From JBJXGE01 sp046154185 (lineage in GTDB: Bacteria > Planctomycetota > UBA8108 > UBA1146 > JAJFFE01), in contig JBJXGE010000029.1 of assembly GCA_046154185.1 (NCBI GenBank), positions 1 to 64,000 on the forward strand: 64,000 nt of DNA, read 5' to 3'. Below are positions 22,560 to 31,869 of this stretch, piece after piece. The position numbers were made by a program, and so were the translations under genes. Position 1 is the first letter of the stretch. Each line of letters begins with the position of its first letter. A model generated the notes under the pieces. That model was not told where the DNA came from and ran no database searches. It saw only the letters and a program-made list of their open reading frames with translations.

Positions 22560-24053
22560 ATGCCGAACGCACTCTACGCATGCAGCTTGGTCCGAGTTCG
22601 CTGCGCTGGTTCGGCGTTGGTGGCAGTGCTTTGGTGCACGGTAATCCTCACGACGATTGTGATGAGTTCGCTCGGCGCCGCGCGACTCGACGCGCGGCTC
22701 GCGAAGAACCACGGCGATCAAGTGCAAGCCTACTACTTGGCGCTGGCCGGGGTCGAGAAGTCGAAGGCGCTGGTCTATGCGCTCGAGCAGCGTTTGAAGA
22801 GTTCCGGTGAGTCACTGAGCCAGGAGCTCTTCGACAACGCCGCCGAGTTCAAGGAAGTGCGTTTGGGGCGCGGCCACTTCTCCGTGCGACGCGGTGCGCT
22901 CGAAGGTGAAGCGAGTGAGCGCGGAATCGTCTACGGACTGGTCGAAGAAGAACGATTTCTCGATCTCAACGTGGCGGCGCTCGAAGAACTCGTGAAAGTG
23001 CCGGGCCTCGATCCGGCGTTCGCGGCGACGATCGTCGATTGGCGCGACGCTGACAACCAACCGAGCGAAGGCGGCGCCGAGCAACCGAATTACGATGCCA
23101 TGGGACTTTCGACCCAAGTTGCGAATGATCGATTGCTGACGACGCAGGAATTGTTGCGCCTCGTCGGCGCGGACTCGAGTGTCTTGTTTGGCGAAGACGC
23201 CGATTGCGACGGACTCTTGGATCCGGAGGAGCGCGACGGCAGCATGTCGATGCCAGCCGACAACGGCGACTCAGTGCTCGAGACCGGCATCCTCGCCTAC
23301 GTGTCGCTCGAAGCAAGCGAACGCGATGTCGATCCGCACGGCGAGCCGCGACTCTCGCTCGGCACGGTCACGGCGGACGAGATGCGCGACGTGCCCGGAA
23401 TCAGCGCCGACCTCGCGGACGCCATTGTGCGATTTCGCGATGTGCGCGGACTCGAGGGCGTCGCAGCGCTGCTCAATGTCGAGCGACTCGTAGAAGAACA
23501 GCAGCCACAGCCGACCCCGCCGCCCAACAACGGCGAGGGAAATCCAAGCGGAACGGGTTCGCCATCATCTGGACGGTCGGTCGAAAACCCGCCCGGGAAT
23601 CCACCGGCGGACGGTGCACCGAACCCGAACAACAATGCGCCCACTTGGCGCGGAACCGGTGAGATGCTGATCAGCACGGAACTTTTTCAGCAGATCTCGG
23701 ATTATTTCACGACGGCCGCCGGCATGGAACGACCCGGCGTCGTGAACATCAATACCGCCAGCGCAACGGTGCTCGCTTGCCTGCCTGGAGTGAGCGAGGA
23801 GTTGGCGCAAAACATCGTCGAGCACCGGCTTGGGCACGGGAATTTTCAAAACATCGCCGGACTTTTGAGTGTCTCCGGCATCAACGCGGAATTGTATGCG
23901 AAACTCAGCCAACGCGTCACGGCGCGGGCGCGCACTTACCGCGTGATCAGCGAGGGGCTCGTGCCGTCGACGGGTGCTCGCCAAAGTCTGCGAGTAGTTT
24001 TTCGCATCGGAGAATTGGACGTCGAAACTTTGAGCTTTAGGGAGGACCTCTAA
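22560..24053 (+). CDS. gspK: type II secretion protein GspK, with Ca-binding-type insert
   Basis: 497 residues from the ATG at 22560 (a GTG at 22551 is possible). The N-terminal membrane helix follows a Gly (CAG then SALVAVLW) and, as usual for GspK, lacks Glu5. The body carries helix-hairpin-helix-like T2SSK segments (LVKVPGLDPAFAATIVDWRD, RDVPGISADLADAIVRFRD and VNINTASATVLACLPGV). Between the first two lies a dockerin/EF-type loop (DADCDGLLDPEE, coded near 23198-23235), and between the second and third a Pro/Asn/Gly-rich linker (about residues 318-360). At 497 residues it is longer than typical GspK (about 320). GspK caps the pseudopilus and blocks further extension in known systems. Confidence 0.88.
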   Translation: MPNALYACSLVRVRCAGSALVAVLWCTVILTTIVMSSLGAARLDARLAKNHGDQVQAYYLALAGVEKSKALVYALEQRLKSSGESLSQELFDNAAEFKEVRLGRGHFSVRRGALEGEASERGIVYGLVEEERFLDLNVAALEELVKVPGLDPAFAATIVDWRDADNQPSEGGAEQPNYDAMGLSTQVANDRLLTTQELLRLVGADSSVLFGEDADCDGLLDPEERDGSMSMPADNGDSVLETGILAYVSLEASERDVDPHGEPRLSLGTVTADEMRDVPGISADLADAIVRFRDVRGLEGVAALLNVERLVEEQQPQPTPPPNNGEGNPSGTGSPSSGRSVENPPGNPPADGAPNPNNNAPTWRGTGEMLISTELFQQISDYFTTAAGMERPGVVNINTASATVLACLPGVSEELAQNIVEHRLGHGNFQNIAGLLSVSGINAELYAKLSQRVTARARTYRVISEGLVPSTGARQSLRVVFRIGELDVETLSFREDL

Positions 24054-25925
24054 TTGGTCAAACGAAGCGCGGCCAGTAGTGGCGGTCCGATCATCGACAT
24101 CGGGACGACGTCGCTCAAACTCTATGATGGGCCACGCGCCGCCGAACTCGCGCTCGAGCGCGGCGTTCGTGGCGAGATCACCGCGAGCAGCGCAGCTCGC
24201 ATCCGCGAACAGTTGCGCGGTTTTTTCGGGCCCGATCGAAGCCTGGTCGCGACTTGGTGCGCGCTGCCAGCGCGCGGCGTTTCGCTGCGCCTCATCGACG
24301 TGCCGCCGGCGCCGGCCGAGGAGCTCGACCGACTCGTCAAACTGCAGATCGAGCGTGAACTGCCGCTCCCGCTCGAGCAACTGGCATGGGGTTTCGAGAC
24401 CGCGCCACTGAACGGCGCGCCGCGCAGCGGCCTCTCGCGCATCACGGTCGCCGTGTTGCGTCGCGATGTGTTGGCGGAGTATCAGCAACTTTTCACGGAG
24501 TGGCCCGGCGCCGTCACTTTTTGCGTTGCCAGTATGGCCATCGCCGCGCTCGTGGATGAGCTGCACGGCCGGCAATGCATTTTGGACGTGGGGTGCGGCG
24601 CAAGTGAATTGCTTTGTCTCGACGACGGCGCGGGGCGCGAGCTTCGGGTCTTGCCTTGGGGGGGCGATCGTGTCACCCGACGAATCGCGGAACAGACGAA
24701 TCTAAGCGTGCAGGACGCTGAGACGTTGAAGCGCGATTTCAGTGACGGTCGCGACACTCCACTCCTCAAGGAGCATCGCAAACAGGTGGCCGCGATTGTG
24801 GCTGAAGAATTGGCGATCGTCGCCGGCCACGTCTCGCAATCTGGCATCCTGCTTGCGGCGGCGCGTGCGCAGAACGGTCAGGCGCCGTCGAGCACGCTCT
24901 ATGTCACGGGTGGTGGTGCGCGGCTCAAGGGACTCGGCGAAGCACTCGGTCGCGCACTGGTCGGCGTCAAGATCGTACCGCTCGTCGAGTTCGCGAGTGG
25001 CGGCGTGTCGGCGGTCGCTGCCGGTCTGAGGGCGCGCGGAACGCGACCGCTCGCGCCGTGTCTTCGCATCGACGGAAGTGACGCCACCGCGGCGGACGGC
25101 GGACGACCGACTCGACAGCGACACAACTGGTGGTGGGGGAGCGCCGCGGCGTTGCTCGTGATCCTCGCGCTCGGCGTCGATCGCTACTTTGAGGCGCTGG
25201 TGTCATCGACGAACACCGCCGCGTTGGTCGAGAACGTTGAATCTACACTGCGCGATTTACCGCGTTACGAGCAAGAACTCGCGTTTCGCAGTGAACTTGC
25301 GAAGGCGGATTTGCGCGCACTCGATGTGCTCGCCGAGGTGGCGCGACTCGCGCCGGAGGGTCTCCTGATCAAGGAGTTTCAAATCAACCAACGCGGCACC
25401 GTGCAGATCGTGGGACAACTCGCGAGCGCCGAGCTCGTGAATCAGCTCGGCCGGCAACTCGAAGAATCGCCGTGGCTGAGCGCTGTACGTGTGGAAGCGG
25501 CGCCCGCGCAAGGCGGCGAGGGCGCGAGCTTTCGTATTCTCGCGCAGCGTGGCCGCGACGGTTTTCCGGCGCGCGGTGCCGTGTCGGCGCCACCCGCCGC
25601 ATCGATCGCGCCCGGCGCTGCTACCCCGGCGGCACCGGCGGGTAAGACCAAGGCTGCGGATGACGGTGCGAAAAAAGACATCGCCGTCAAGCACGCCAGC
25701 AAGAAGGGCGCAAGCGACAAGTCCAAGCCGAGCAGTGCCGGCGTCGCCGGCGAAGGGGCATCGTCCGCGGTCGAAGCCGACGACACGGAGAGCGGGGATG
25801 TGAGCGAAGTCTTCGACACGAGATCCATTCGCTGGAGTGAAGCCAATATTTTGCGAGGTGAGGGTACGGTGGATTTGGAGAAGCTCATGGAAGAAGTCGC
25901 ACGGAAGCAGGGAGGGAACGAGTAA
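24054..25925 (+). CDS. gspL: GspL-type protein (PilM-like plus PilN-like fusion)
   Basis: 623 residues from a TTG that directly abuts the gspK stop. The N-terminal half (about 14-345) is an actin-like PilM/GspL cytoplasmic domain (IIDIGTTSLKLYD; LYVTGGGARLKGLGEALGRAL). One membrane helix follows (about 359-377, after NWWWGS), then a periplasmic PilN-like ferredoxin-type domain (about 380-495). The C-terminal 120 residues are a long Ala/Lys/Ser-rich linker and an acidic end. GspL links GspE to the inner-membrane platform and to GspM. The fused PilM-PilN form is typical of T2SS. Confidence 0.85.
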   Translation: MVKRSAASSGGPIIDIGTTSLKLYDGPRAAELALERGVRGEITASSAARIREQLRGFFGPDRSLVATWCALPARGVSLRLIDVPPAPAEELDRLVKLQIERELPLPLEQLAWGFETAPLNGAPRSGLSRITVAVLRRDVLAEYQQLFTEWPGAVTFCVASMAIAALVDELHGRQCILDVGCGASELLCLDDGAGRELRVLPWGGDRVTRRIAEQTNLSVQDAETLKRDFSDGRDTPLLKEHRKQVAAIVAEELAIVAGHVSQSGILLAAARAQNGQAPSSTLYVTGGGARLKGLGEALGRALVGVKIVPLVEFASGGVSAVAAGLRARGTRPLAPCLRIDGSDATAADGGRPTRQRHNWWWGSAAALLVILALGVDRYFEALVSSTNTAALVENVESTLRDLPRYEQELAFRSELAKADLRALDVLAEVARLAPEGLLIKEFQINQRGTVQIVGQLASAELVNQLGRQLEESPWLSAVRVEAAPAQGGEGASFRILAQRGRDGFPARGAVSAPPAASIAPGAATPAAPAGKTKAADDGAKKDIAVKHASKKGASDKSKPSSAGVAGEGASSAVEADDTESGDVSEVFDTRSIRWSEANILRGEGTVDLEKLMEEVARKQGGNE

Positions 25926-26497
25926 TGCCGCAGTTGTCAGCGCGCGAGCGTCGCACCGTGCGACTCGGTGCCATAGTACTGGGCGCCGCGTTGGCGCTTT
26001 TTCTCGGCGACTGGGTGATCGGCCGTCTGGAGAGTGTGCGCGCCGAATACCTCGCCAAGCAAGACACCGCGGGTGGCGACTTGGTGACGCGCGTCGATGC
26101 GCAGAGTCAACAGCTCAAGCGGCTCGGTGTGCTGCGCGCGCAGCGCGCGCTCGATCTTGTGCGACTCGCGCAAAGCGATGGCCTAGTGAGCGAAGTGCGC
26201 GACGCCATTCGACGCACAGCCGGAGCGCAGAATGTCGCGCTCTCGAGCAGCAAGGAGTCGGAACGCAGCGCGAGCGGCCGCGAGCTCAGCGGAATTCTGT
26301 TGGAGGCGGAGGGCAAGATCGCCGAGATCTGTGCGTTCGTGCATGGTGTCGAGCAGTTGCCGTACCCGCTCGTGATGGATCGTTTTGTGCTCAACTCGGC
26401 CGGCAAAGAGCCGGGGCAGGTGAAACTGACGATGAGTATTTCCATTTGGAATTATGCGGCGTGGAAAAAGCAGGACAAAGGGGCGACGAATGGTTAG
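25925..26497 (+). CDS. gspM: GspM/PilO-like protein
   Basis: 190 residues: a short basic start, one membrane helix (about 14-33), a coiled segment (about 40-110) and a small alpha/beta domain ending in VKLTMSISIWNYA. This is the architecture of GspM and PilO, which partner with GspL in the inner-membrane platform. Sequence similarity by eye is weak, and position between gspL and the gspC-like gene is the main support. Shares one base with gspL. Confidence 0.75.
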   Translation: MPQLSARERRTVRLGAIVLGAALALFLGDWVIGRLESVRAEYLAKQDTAGGDLVTRVDAQSQQLKRLGVLRAQRALDLVRLAQSDGLVSEVRDAIRRTAGAQNVALSSSKESERSASGRELSGILLEAEGKIAEICAFVHGVEQLPYPLVMDRFVLNSAGKEPGQVKLTMSISIWNYAAWKKQDKGATNG

Positions 26498-26990
26498 TTG
26501 GCGGCGGTGGATGCTACCGGGTGTCTGCGCGGTGCTCGTGTTCAGCATCGCTTGGCGCGTGTTTGCCGCGTCGACTTCCAGCGCGACGGACAACCTTGAA
26601 CTCGGTCTGAATCTACTGCGGCAGCTGGCGCTAGAGCGTAGTCAAGATCCCGCGGATGTTACGCGCGAGCCGCTGGCCGCGGGCCACATGCCGGCCGAGT
26701 TTCATCGCATTCAAGAGGTAGGTCTTTTTGGTCGTTCGCCCGCGGCGGCGTCCGCGGCGACGGTCGAGCCGGCGCTCAAGGGCACTTCGAACGAACGCGC
26801 CTTCGTGCAGCTTCCATCTGGAACGGTGGTGCTGTTGCGAGTCGGCGAAGAACGGGACGGCATCAAGCTCATCGCCGTCGCGCCCAACCGCGCGCTCATC
26901 GAGCACGGCGGAAAACAACAAGAATTGACCATTTACTCGGGGCTGGGCAGTGACACCCTGCTAACGCCGGAGAAGGGACTTCAACCGTGA
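26490..26990 (+). CDS. GspC/PilP-like periplasmic adaptor
   Basis: 166 residues from the ATG at 26490, which overlaps gspM by 8 bp. The N-terminal signal anchor (about 5-25) is followed by a linker and a small beta domain resembling the homology region of GspC or PilP (IKLIAVAPNRALIEHGGKQQELTI). These proteins connect the inner-membrane platform to the secretin. There is no PDZ or coiled coil at the C-terminus, unlike proteobacterial GspC. Location directly before gspD supports the role; GspN is an alternative. Confidence 0.65.
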   Translation: MVSWRRWMLPGVCAVLVFSIAWRVFAASTSSATDNLELGLNLLRQLALERSQDPADVTREPLAAGHMPAEFHRIQEVGLFGRSPAAASAATVEPALKGTSNERAFVQLPSGTVVLLRVGEERDGIKLIAVAPNRALIEHGGKQQELTIYSGLGSDTLLTPEKGLQP

Positions 26991-29983
26991 TGCACGATCG
27001 AGCGCGCCTGAGCGCAACCGCGTCCGTCGTCGTGGGCGCACTGGTTTTCATGTTCCTCAGCGCGACGGTGGCGTTGGCGCAGGCGCCCATCGCGGCAACG
27101 CCGACCGCGCCACTGAAAGATGAGAAGCCGGGCGATGCGAAACCCGTTCCGACGAGCGGCGACGCCGGCACTCCGCCGACCGCGGCGGCGGCAGTCATGG
27201 CCGACGAGGTGCTCGTGAGTTTTCAAGGCGCCAACATCGACACGATTGTGCAGTGGCTCGCGGAACTCACCGGGAAGAGCATCATCAAGCACAAGGACGT
27301 CAACTGTAGTCTCAATGTCCTGAGTTCACGCAAGGTGTCGAAAGTAGAAGCGCTGCGCCTTGTCTACGGGGCGCTGGCACTCGAAGGCTATACCGCGGTC
27401 GAGAATCGCAACGTTATCGTCATCGTGCCTGACGCGAGCGCCGACAAGATCGCCACGGAAGTGCTGAATGGCGACGATGGCGTGCCAGAAGGTCGACAAG
27501 TCGTTTTCCGAGTCTTTACGCTGCGCTTCGGTAAAGTTGAGAAGCTCAAAGACAAGCTCGCGGCAGTGTTGACGGACAAAGCCAAGATCGATGTCGACGG
27601 TCGCGCCAACAAGATTTTCATCAAGGACTACGCGGAGAACGTGATGTTGGCCGGCGAACTCATCAAAGAGCTCGACATCGCGACCGACGCCGACACCGAG
27701 ACGCAAGTGTTTCAGCTCATCCACGTCGAAGCCGAGAACTTAGTGCGCATTCTGACAGCGGTGTTTGCGACGTCACCGCCAGGCCTAAATCCGCAACAGC
27801 AGCAGCAACAGCAGCAGCAACAACAGCAGGGCGGCAAGCCGCCGAAAGTGCCGGGCTCCGAGGATGCGCCGACCGTGATTCTGGCGGATAAGGCATCGAA
27901 CCGGATCATCGTGACCGCCGCGGCCGAAAAGCTGCCGGACATCGAGAAGCTCATTCGCACGCTCGACACGGAAAAGCCGGCAGACCTGGCGGTACGAGTC
28001 GTGCAGATCCACAACGTCGACGCCAAAGAGCTCGAGAGCGAGCTCAAACCGATGTATGCGCAGACCACTGGGCGGACGGGGGCGCTCGCTGATGTCATTC
28101 AAATTTCAGCGAACCAACGTTCGAACTCCTTGATCGTACTGTCGTCGTTGACGAATTTTCGCAACGTCGAGACCTTAGTGCGTAGTCTCGACACCGAAGA
28201 CGCGCAGCAGAAGACCATGCGCTCATTCCGGCTCGAGCACGCTGACGCTGAGGACATTGCCAAACAGCTCGAGGATCTTTACTCCGGCGATCAGCGCAGC
28301 AACCGTTTTTGGTGGGGCGGACGCGAAGAGAGTTCGCGCGACAAGATCAAGTTCGTCGCCAACCGACGCAACAACGAGATTATCGCGATCGGCCCGAATT
28401 CTGGCCTCGAGCGGGTAGCTGAGATGCTCAAAGTACTGGATGCGCCGATTGGCGCTGAAGAGTTGGCGCCGCGCATTTACCCGCTCAAGTACGTGCTGGC
28501 CGACGACATCAAGGAAGTGCTCGACGAGCTTTTCAAGAAGAAGGACGAAAACCGACCCTATTGGTTCTACGACGAGACGGACTCGAGCACCGAGAATCGC
28601 GATGTCGGACGGCTGTACGGCAAAGTGCGCTTCGCCAGCGAGTCCTATTCGAACTCGATCATTGTCACAACCAACTCGGTCGAGAACTTCGGGGTTGTCG
28701 AGCATATCTTGGAAGATCTCGACCGCCGATCGCCGGACCGCGAAGCGACCATGAACATCGCGTTGCGACATGCGAAATCGGTCAACGTCGCGAACAGCTT
28801 GAACATCCTTTTCGCGCAAGAAGGCGCCCAACGTGTGCGGGCCCAGCCCGCGCCGAATCAACCGCGTCCGCAGGCGCAGACGCGCACCGACTCGGCAAAC
28901 GTGGCCGGCTTTGAGTTCAATGAGGAGGCCGAGGAGGAAGCATATTTTCCGTGGCTCGGCGCCGGTCAGAACGCGAACCAAAATCGCGGCTCCACGCAAC
29001 GCACGAGTCGCCCGGTCAGCGACTTGATCGGCAAAGTGCGTATCGTGCCCGATACGCGCACCAACTCACTGCTGATTACGACGAGTCCGCACTTGTTTCC
29101 GCAAGTAGAGGAAATCGTCAAAGACCTCGATCAGGCGCGAGCGCAGGTGATGTTGGAAGCGCGCATCATCGAGATAACGCGCGACGACCGCGATCGTATT
29201 GGCGTGCGGTGGTCACCGGACGGCTCGCGTATTTTCAACGACGACGATCTCGACAACTCGATCTCTGGTACGGGTGTGAACGAGCACATGGAGACCTACC
29301 TCGGCACGACGCTCGCGAATGCGATGCGGACCGGTGTCGTCTCGAGCACGGTCGAGCTGGATCTTCTGATCCAGTTTTTGCGGCGCAATTCCGACTCGCG
29401 CGTGCGCGCCGAGCCGCGCCTGCAAATCGCCGACAATGAGCGCGGCAAGCTGTTCGTCGGTTCGCGCGTGCCGTTCATCTCCGGCAGTCTCAATACGGCG
29501 GAAGGCGGCCGCAACGACAGTTTTGAGTACACGAACGTCGGCATTACGCTGGAGGTGACGCCGATCATCAACAGCGATAACGATGTGAGTCTGCGCATCA
29601 AAGTCGAGTCTTCGCAACTGCGACCCGGCGAAACGCTGTTCGGCGGCGCGATCATCGACACGCGCAACTACTTGACGGAGATGACGGTCAAGGCTGGCGA
29701 AATTCTCGTGCTCGGCGGGATCATTCAACGCGAGGAATCGGAGATCGTTCGAAAGATCCCGTTACTCGGCGACATTCCGATCATCGGCTGGTATCTGTTC
29801 AGCAAGCGCGACACGGTGAAACGCGACGTCGAACTGATGGTGTTTCTCAAGCCTCGGGTCACTCGAAATTCCGAAGAAGCGCGCAAGCTGATGGAGGATG
29901 AGGCCGAACGAACACCGCTCATCCGCGCGTGGGAGGAAGAGCTTGGGAAAGAGCGGAAAGCCGACGAAAAGGCCAAGGATTGA
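26990..29983 (+). CDS. gspD: type II secretin GspD with extended N-domain stack
   Basis: 997 residues from the ATG at 26990. Signal peptide of about 31 residues ending ALA. An N0 domain (about 72-150) is followed by six secretin_N-like units beginning near residues 173, 240, 336, 409, 494 and 587, each closing with a phrase like SNSLIVLSS or NRIIVTAAA. The secretin barrel runs from about 719 to 960 (VEVTP-like LEVTPIINSDNDVSLRIKVE, AGEILVLGGI, IPLLGDIPIIGWYLF). Classical GspD has N0 to N3 and about 650-700 residues. Unit two holds a run of 12 Gln. Forms the outer-membrane gate of the T2SS; no lipobox or obvious pilotin motif at the C-terminus. The stop overlaps the next start by 4 bp. Confidence 0.93.
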   Translation: MHDRARLSATASVVVGALVFMFLSATVALAQAPIAATPTAPLKDEKPGDAKPVPTSGDAGTPPTAAAAVMADEVLVSFQGANIDTIVQWLAELTGKSIIKHKDVNCSLNVLSSRKVSKVEALRLVYGALALEGYTAVENRNVIVIVPDASADKIATEVLNGDDGVPEGRQVVFRVFTLRFGKVEKLKDKLAAVLTDKAKIDVDGRANKIFIKDYAENVMLAGELIKELDIATDADTETQVFQLIHVEAENLVRILTAVFATSPPGLNPQQQQQQQQQQQQGGKPPKVPGSEDAPTVILADKASNRIIVTAAAEKLPDIEKLIRTLDTEKPADLAVRVVQIHNVDAKELESELKPMYAQTTGRTGALADVIQISANQRSNSLIVLSSLTNFRNVETLVRSLDTEDAQQKTMRSFRLEHADAEDIAKQLEDLYSGDQRSNRFWWGGREESSRDKIKFVANRRNNEIIAIGPNSGLERVAEMLKVLDAPIGAEELAPRIYPLKYVLADDIKEVLDELFKKKDENRPYWFYDETDSSTENRDVGRLYGKVRFASESYSNSIIVTTNSVENFGVVEHILEDLDRRSPDREATMNIALRHAKSVNVANSLNILFAQEGAQRVRAQPAPNQPRPQAQTRTDSANVAGFEFNEEAEEEAYFPWLGAGQNANQNRGSTQRTSRPVSDLIGKVRIVPDTRTNSLLITTSPHLFPQVEEIVKDLDQARAQVMLEARIIEITRDDRDRIGVRWSPDGSRIFNDDDLDNSISGTGVNEHMETYLGTTLANAMRTGVVSSTVELDLLIQFLRRNSDSRVRAEPRLQIADNERGKLFVGSRVPFISGSLNTAEGGRNDSFEYTNVGITLEVTPIINSDNDVSLRIKVESSQLRPGETLFGGAIIDTRNYLTEMTVKAGEILVLGGIIQREESEIVRKIPLLGDIPIIGWYLFSKRDTVKRDVELMVFLKPRVTRNSEEARKLMEDEAERTPLIRAWEEELGKERKADEKAKD
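27794..27829 (+). repeat. CAG/CAA triplet tract (12 Gln) in gspD
   Basis: Twelve consecutive glutamine codons, mixed CAG and CAA, at residues about 269-280 of GspD. The tract sits inside the second secretin_N-like unit, where a loop is expected. Triplet runs change length by slippage without breaking the frame. Confidence 0.95.
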
Positions 29984-31845
29984 CGCTCGCGCTCGAGGCG
30001 GTCCGCTACCGATACGGCCGGCGCGATGTACTGACGGATATTCATCTCCAACTTGTGCCGGGCGAAATCTACGGACTCGTCGGGCCGAACGGCGCCGGCA
30101 AGACGACGCTCTTGCGCATCGCGCTCGGCCTGGCACGGCCGCACGCGGGCCGAGTCCTGATCGATGGAATCGATCCGCGTGCCGCGGCGACGGCGTTCCG
30201 GCGCTGTCGCGTGGGCGGAGTCCTGGAGTCGAACGGATTCCATCCGCGGTTGAGTGGGTCTGAAAATCTGCGGGTGCTCGCGCGCCTCGGCGGCAGTGAT
30301 CGACCTTCGGCGCACGCGGAGGCCGCGCGGTGGTTTGCGCGCGTCGGGCTCGATGACGCGCCGCCGAGTCGGGTCGCGAATTACAGCTACGGGATGCGGC
30401 AACGACTCGCGCTGGCGCAAGCCTGCCTCGGTGAGCCGCAGTATCTCATGCTCGATGAGCCGTTGAACGGTCTCGATCCCATCGGCGTGCGCAACGCACG
30501 CGAGATTCTGCGCGAGTTGGCGGCGCGTGGCGTCGGAATTCTGATTTCGAGCCATCAGCTCACCGAGTTCGAAGCACTTTGCACCCGGATTGGTTTCTTA
30601 CGTGACGGTCGCCTGATCGGCGAGAGCACGTTGTCGACGGCGTGCTCGGCGAGTGCGGATGTCTATCGCATCGTCGCGGTGGATCCGGCGTCATGCGCGC
30701 GCGCACTCACCGCGCTAGGCCTTGCGTCGACCGTGATCGATGCAGCCACGCGCCAGGTCGAACTCGGGGGTCAACCCGCCGCGCGCGTATTGCGGGACTT
30801 GATCGCCGCCGGTGTCGAAGTTTTGGAATTCGCAAGACACGCGCGTTCGCTCGCCGATGTCTACGTCGAAACTTTCTCTCAACAACCGCCGCCGCCCGCG
30901 CCAGTGCCGCGCGAATTCCAAGCATCCGCCCCGCCGACTGACCTACGGGCGACGCCAACACCCGCGACTCGGCTTCGGCGTTACGGTGTGGGTCGCAGTC
31001 TGCGCTATGAACTCACGCGCTTGTGGAATCGTGGCGCACTCTCGATCGCGCTCGCGCTGCCCGTGTTGGCGTCGATTTGGGGGGTCGAGCGACTTGCGAA
31101 TCAGACCCGCGCGAACGCGGCGCGCGTTGGAGAAGAGCTCTTTAGCACGAGTGGGGTAACCGCCTTTGAGGCGTTTGCCGCCGGGCTCGAACCCGCGTTG
31201 CCGATTCTCCTCTTGCTCTCGTTGTGGTGGGGGACGCAGTCGATCCCGGTCGAAGCGTCACGCGGCACACTTGTCGCAGCGCTCTTGCGACCGGTCACGC
31301 GCACGCAGTTCGCGCTCGGCAAGTTTGCGGCCGTAGCGAGTGTCGTGTTGGGGGCCTATGCGCTCACCATAGCGAGTGCGATGTTCGCCGCCGCCGCACG
31401 CTTTGATTTCGGTAATCGTGTCGAGCTGCTCGCGGGCGGCGGTCGCTACGTGCTCGGCACCGCGGACGAGCTTTGGCCGCTGTTTTGGAGCACCATTGGC
31501 TGCGCGGCGCCGCCCCTTATCGCCGCGACCGCGCTGGCCTATGCGATCGGTTGCGCGTGTCGTTCGGCCATGGCCGCTGCGCTCGGTTGGGGCGCGCTCG
31601 CCTCCATATTGCTCGGTTCGCGCGTCGTATTCGAGCTGCCGGCGGCCGTTGGATCGTGGTGGCTTGGCAGCCATCTCGTAACGCCACTCGGTGGCGCGAG
31701 CTTTCTTCGTTACTACCGGGATGTCGCAGCCGGTGCGAGCGATGCGTTCGATGCTTTTTCGGCTTACGCGCTGCCCGTCTCGGCAGTTTGGATGTTGCCC
31801 TGTCTGATGGCCGCGGTGATATTGCTACGGCGCAGAAACTACTGA
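29980..31845 (+). CDS. fused ABC transporter: ATPase plus ABC-2-type permease
   Basis: 621 residues if it starts at the TTG at 29980 (TTGA overlap with the gspD stop, purine-rich AAGGCCAAGGA just upstream); a GTG at 29929 would add 17 residues. The N-terminal ATPase has Walker A GPNGAGKTT, signature YSYGMRQRLALAQ, Walker B YLMLDEP, and a switch His in SSHQLTEFE. After a Pro-rich linker (about 310-345) comes a membrane half (about 350-621) with several hydrophobic segments, typical of ABC-2 or NosY/GldA-type exporters. Having both halves in one chain is less common in this family. It is translationally coupled to the secretion operon, so co-expression is likely. Substrate unknown. Confidence 0.85.
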   Translation: MTLALEAVRYRYGRRDVLTDIHLQLVPGEIYGLVGPNGAGKTTLLRIALGLARPHAGRVLIDGIDPRAAATAFRRCRVGGVLESNGFHPRLSGSENLRVLARLGGSDRPSAHAEAARWFARVGLDDAPPSRVANYSYGMRQRLALAQACLGEPQYLMLDEPLNGLDPIGVRNAREILRELAARGVGILISSHQLTEFEALCTRIGFLRDGRLIGESTLSTACSASADVYRIVAVDPASCARALTALGLASTVIDAATRQVELGGQPAARVLRDLIAAGVEVLEFARHARSLADVYVETFSQQPPPPAPVPREFQASAPPTDLRATPTPATRLRRYGVGRSLRYELTRLWNRGALSIALALPVLASIWGVERLANQTRANAARVGEELFSTSGVTAFEAFAAGLEPALPILLLLSLWWGTQSIPVEASRGTLVAALLRPVTRTQFALGKFAAVASVVLGAYALTIASAMFAAAARFDFGNRVELLAGGGRYVLGTADELWPLFWSTIGCAAPPLIAATALAYAIGCACRSAMAAALGWGALASILLGSRVVFELPAAVGSWWLGSHLVTPLGGASFLRYYRDVAAGASDAFDAFSAYALPVSAVWMLPCLMAAVILLRRRNY

Positions 31846-31869
31846 GCGTCACATCGCGGGAGCTTCAAG

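Noticed and set aside
29929..29979. GTG start for the fused ABC transporter
   Set aside because: The extra 17 residues are Arg/Glu-rich and fall inside the gspD coding end; the TTG at 29980 has a purine-rich site upstream and begins right at the conserved ABC fold.
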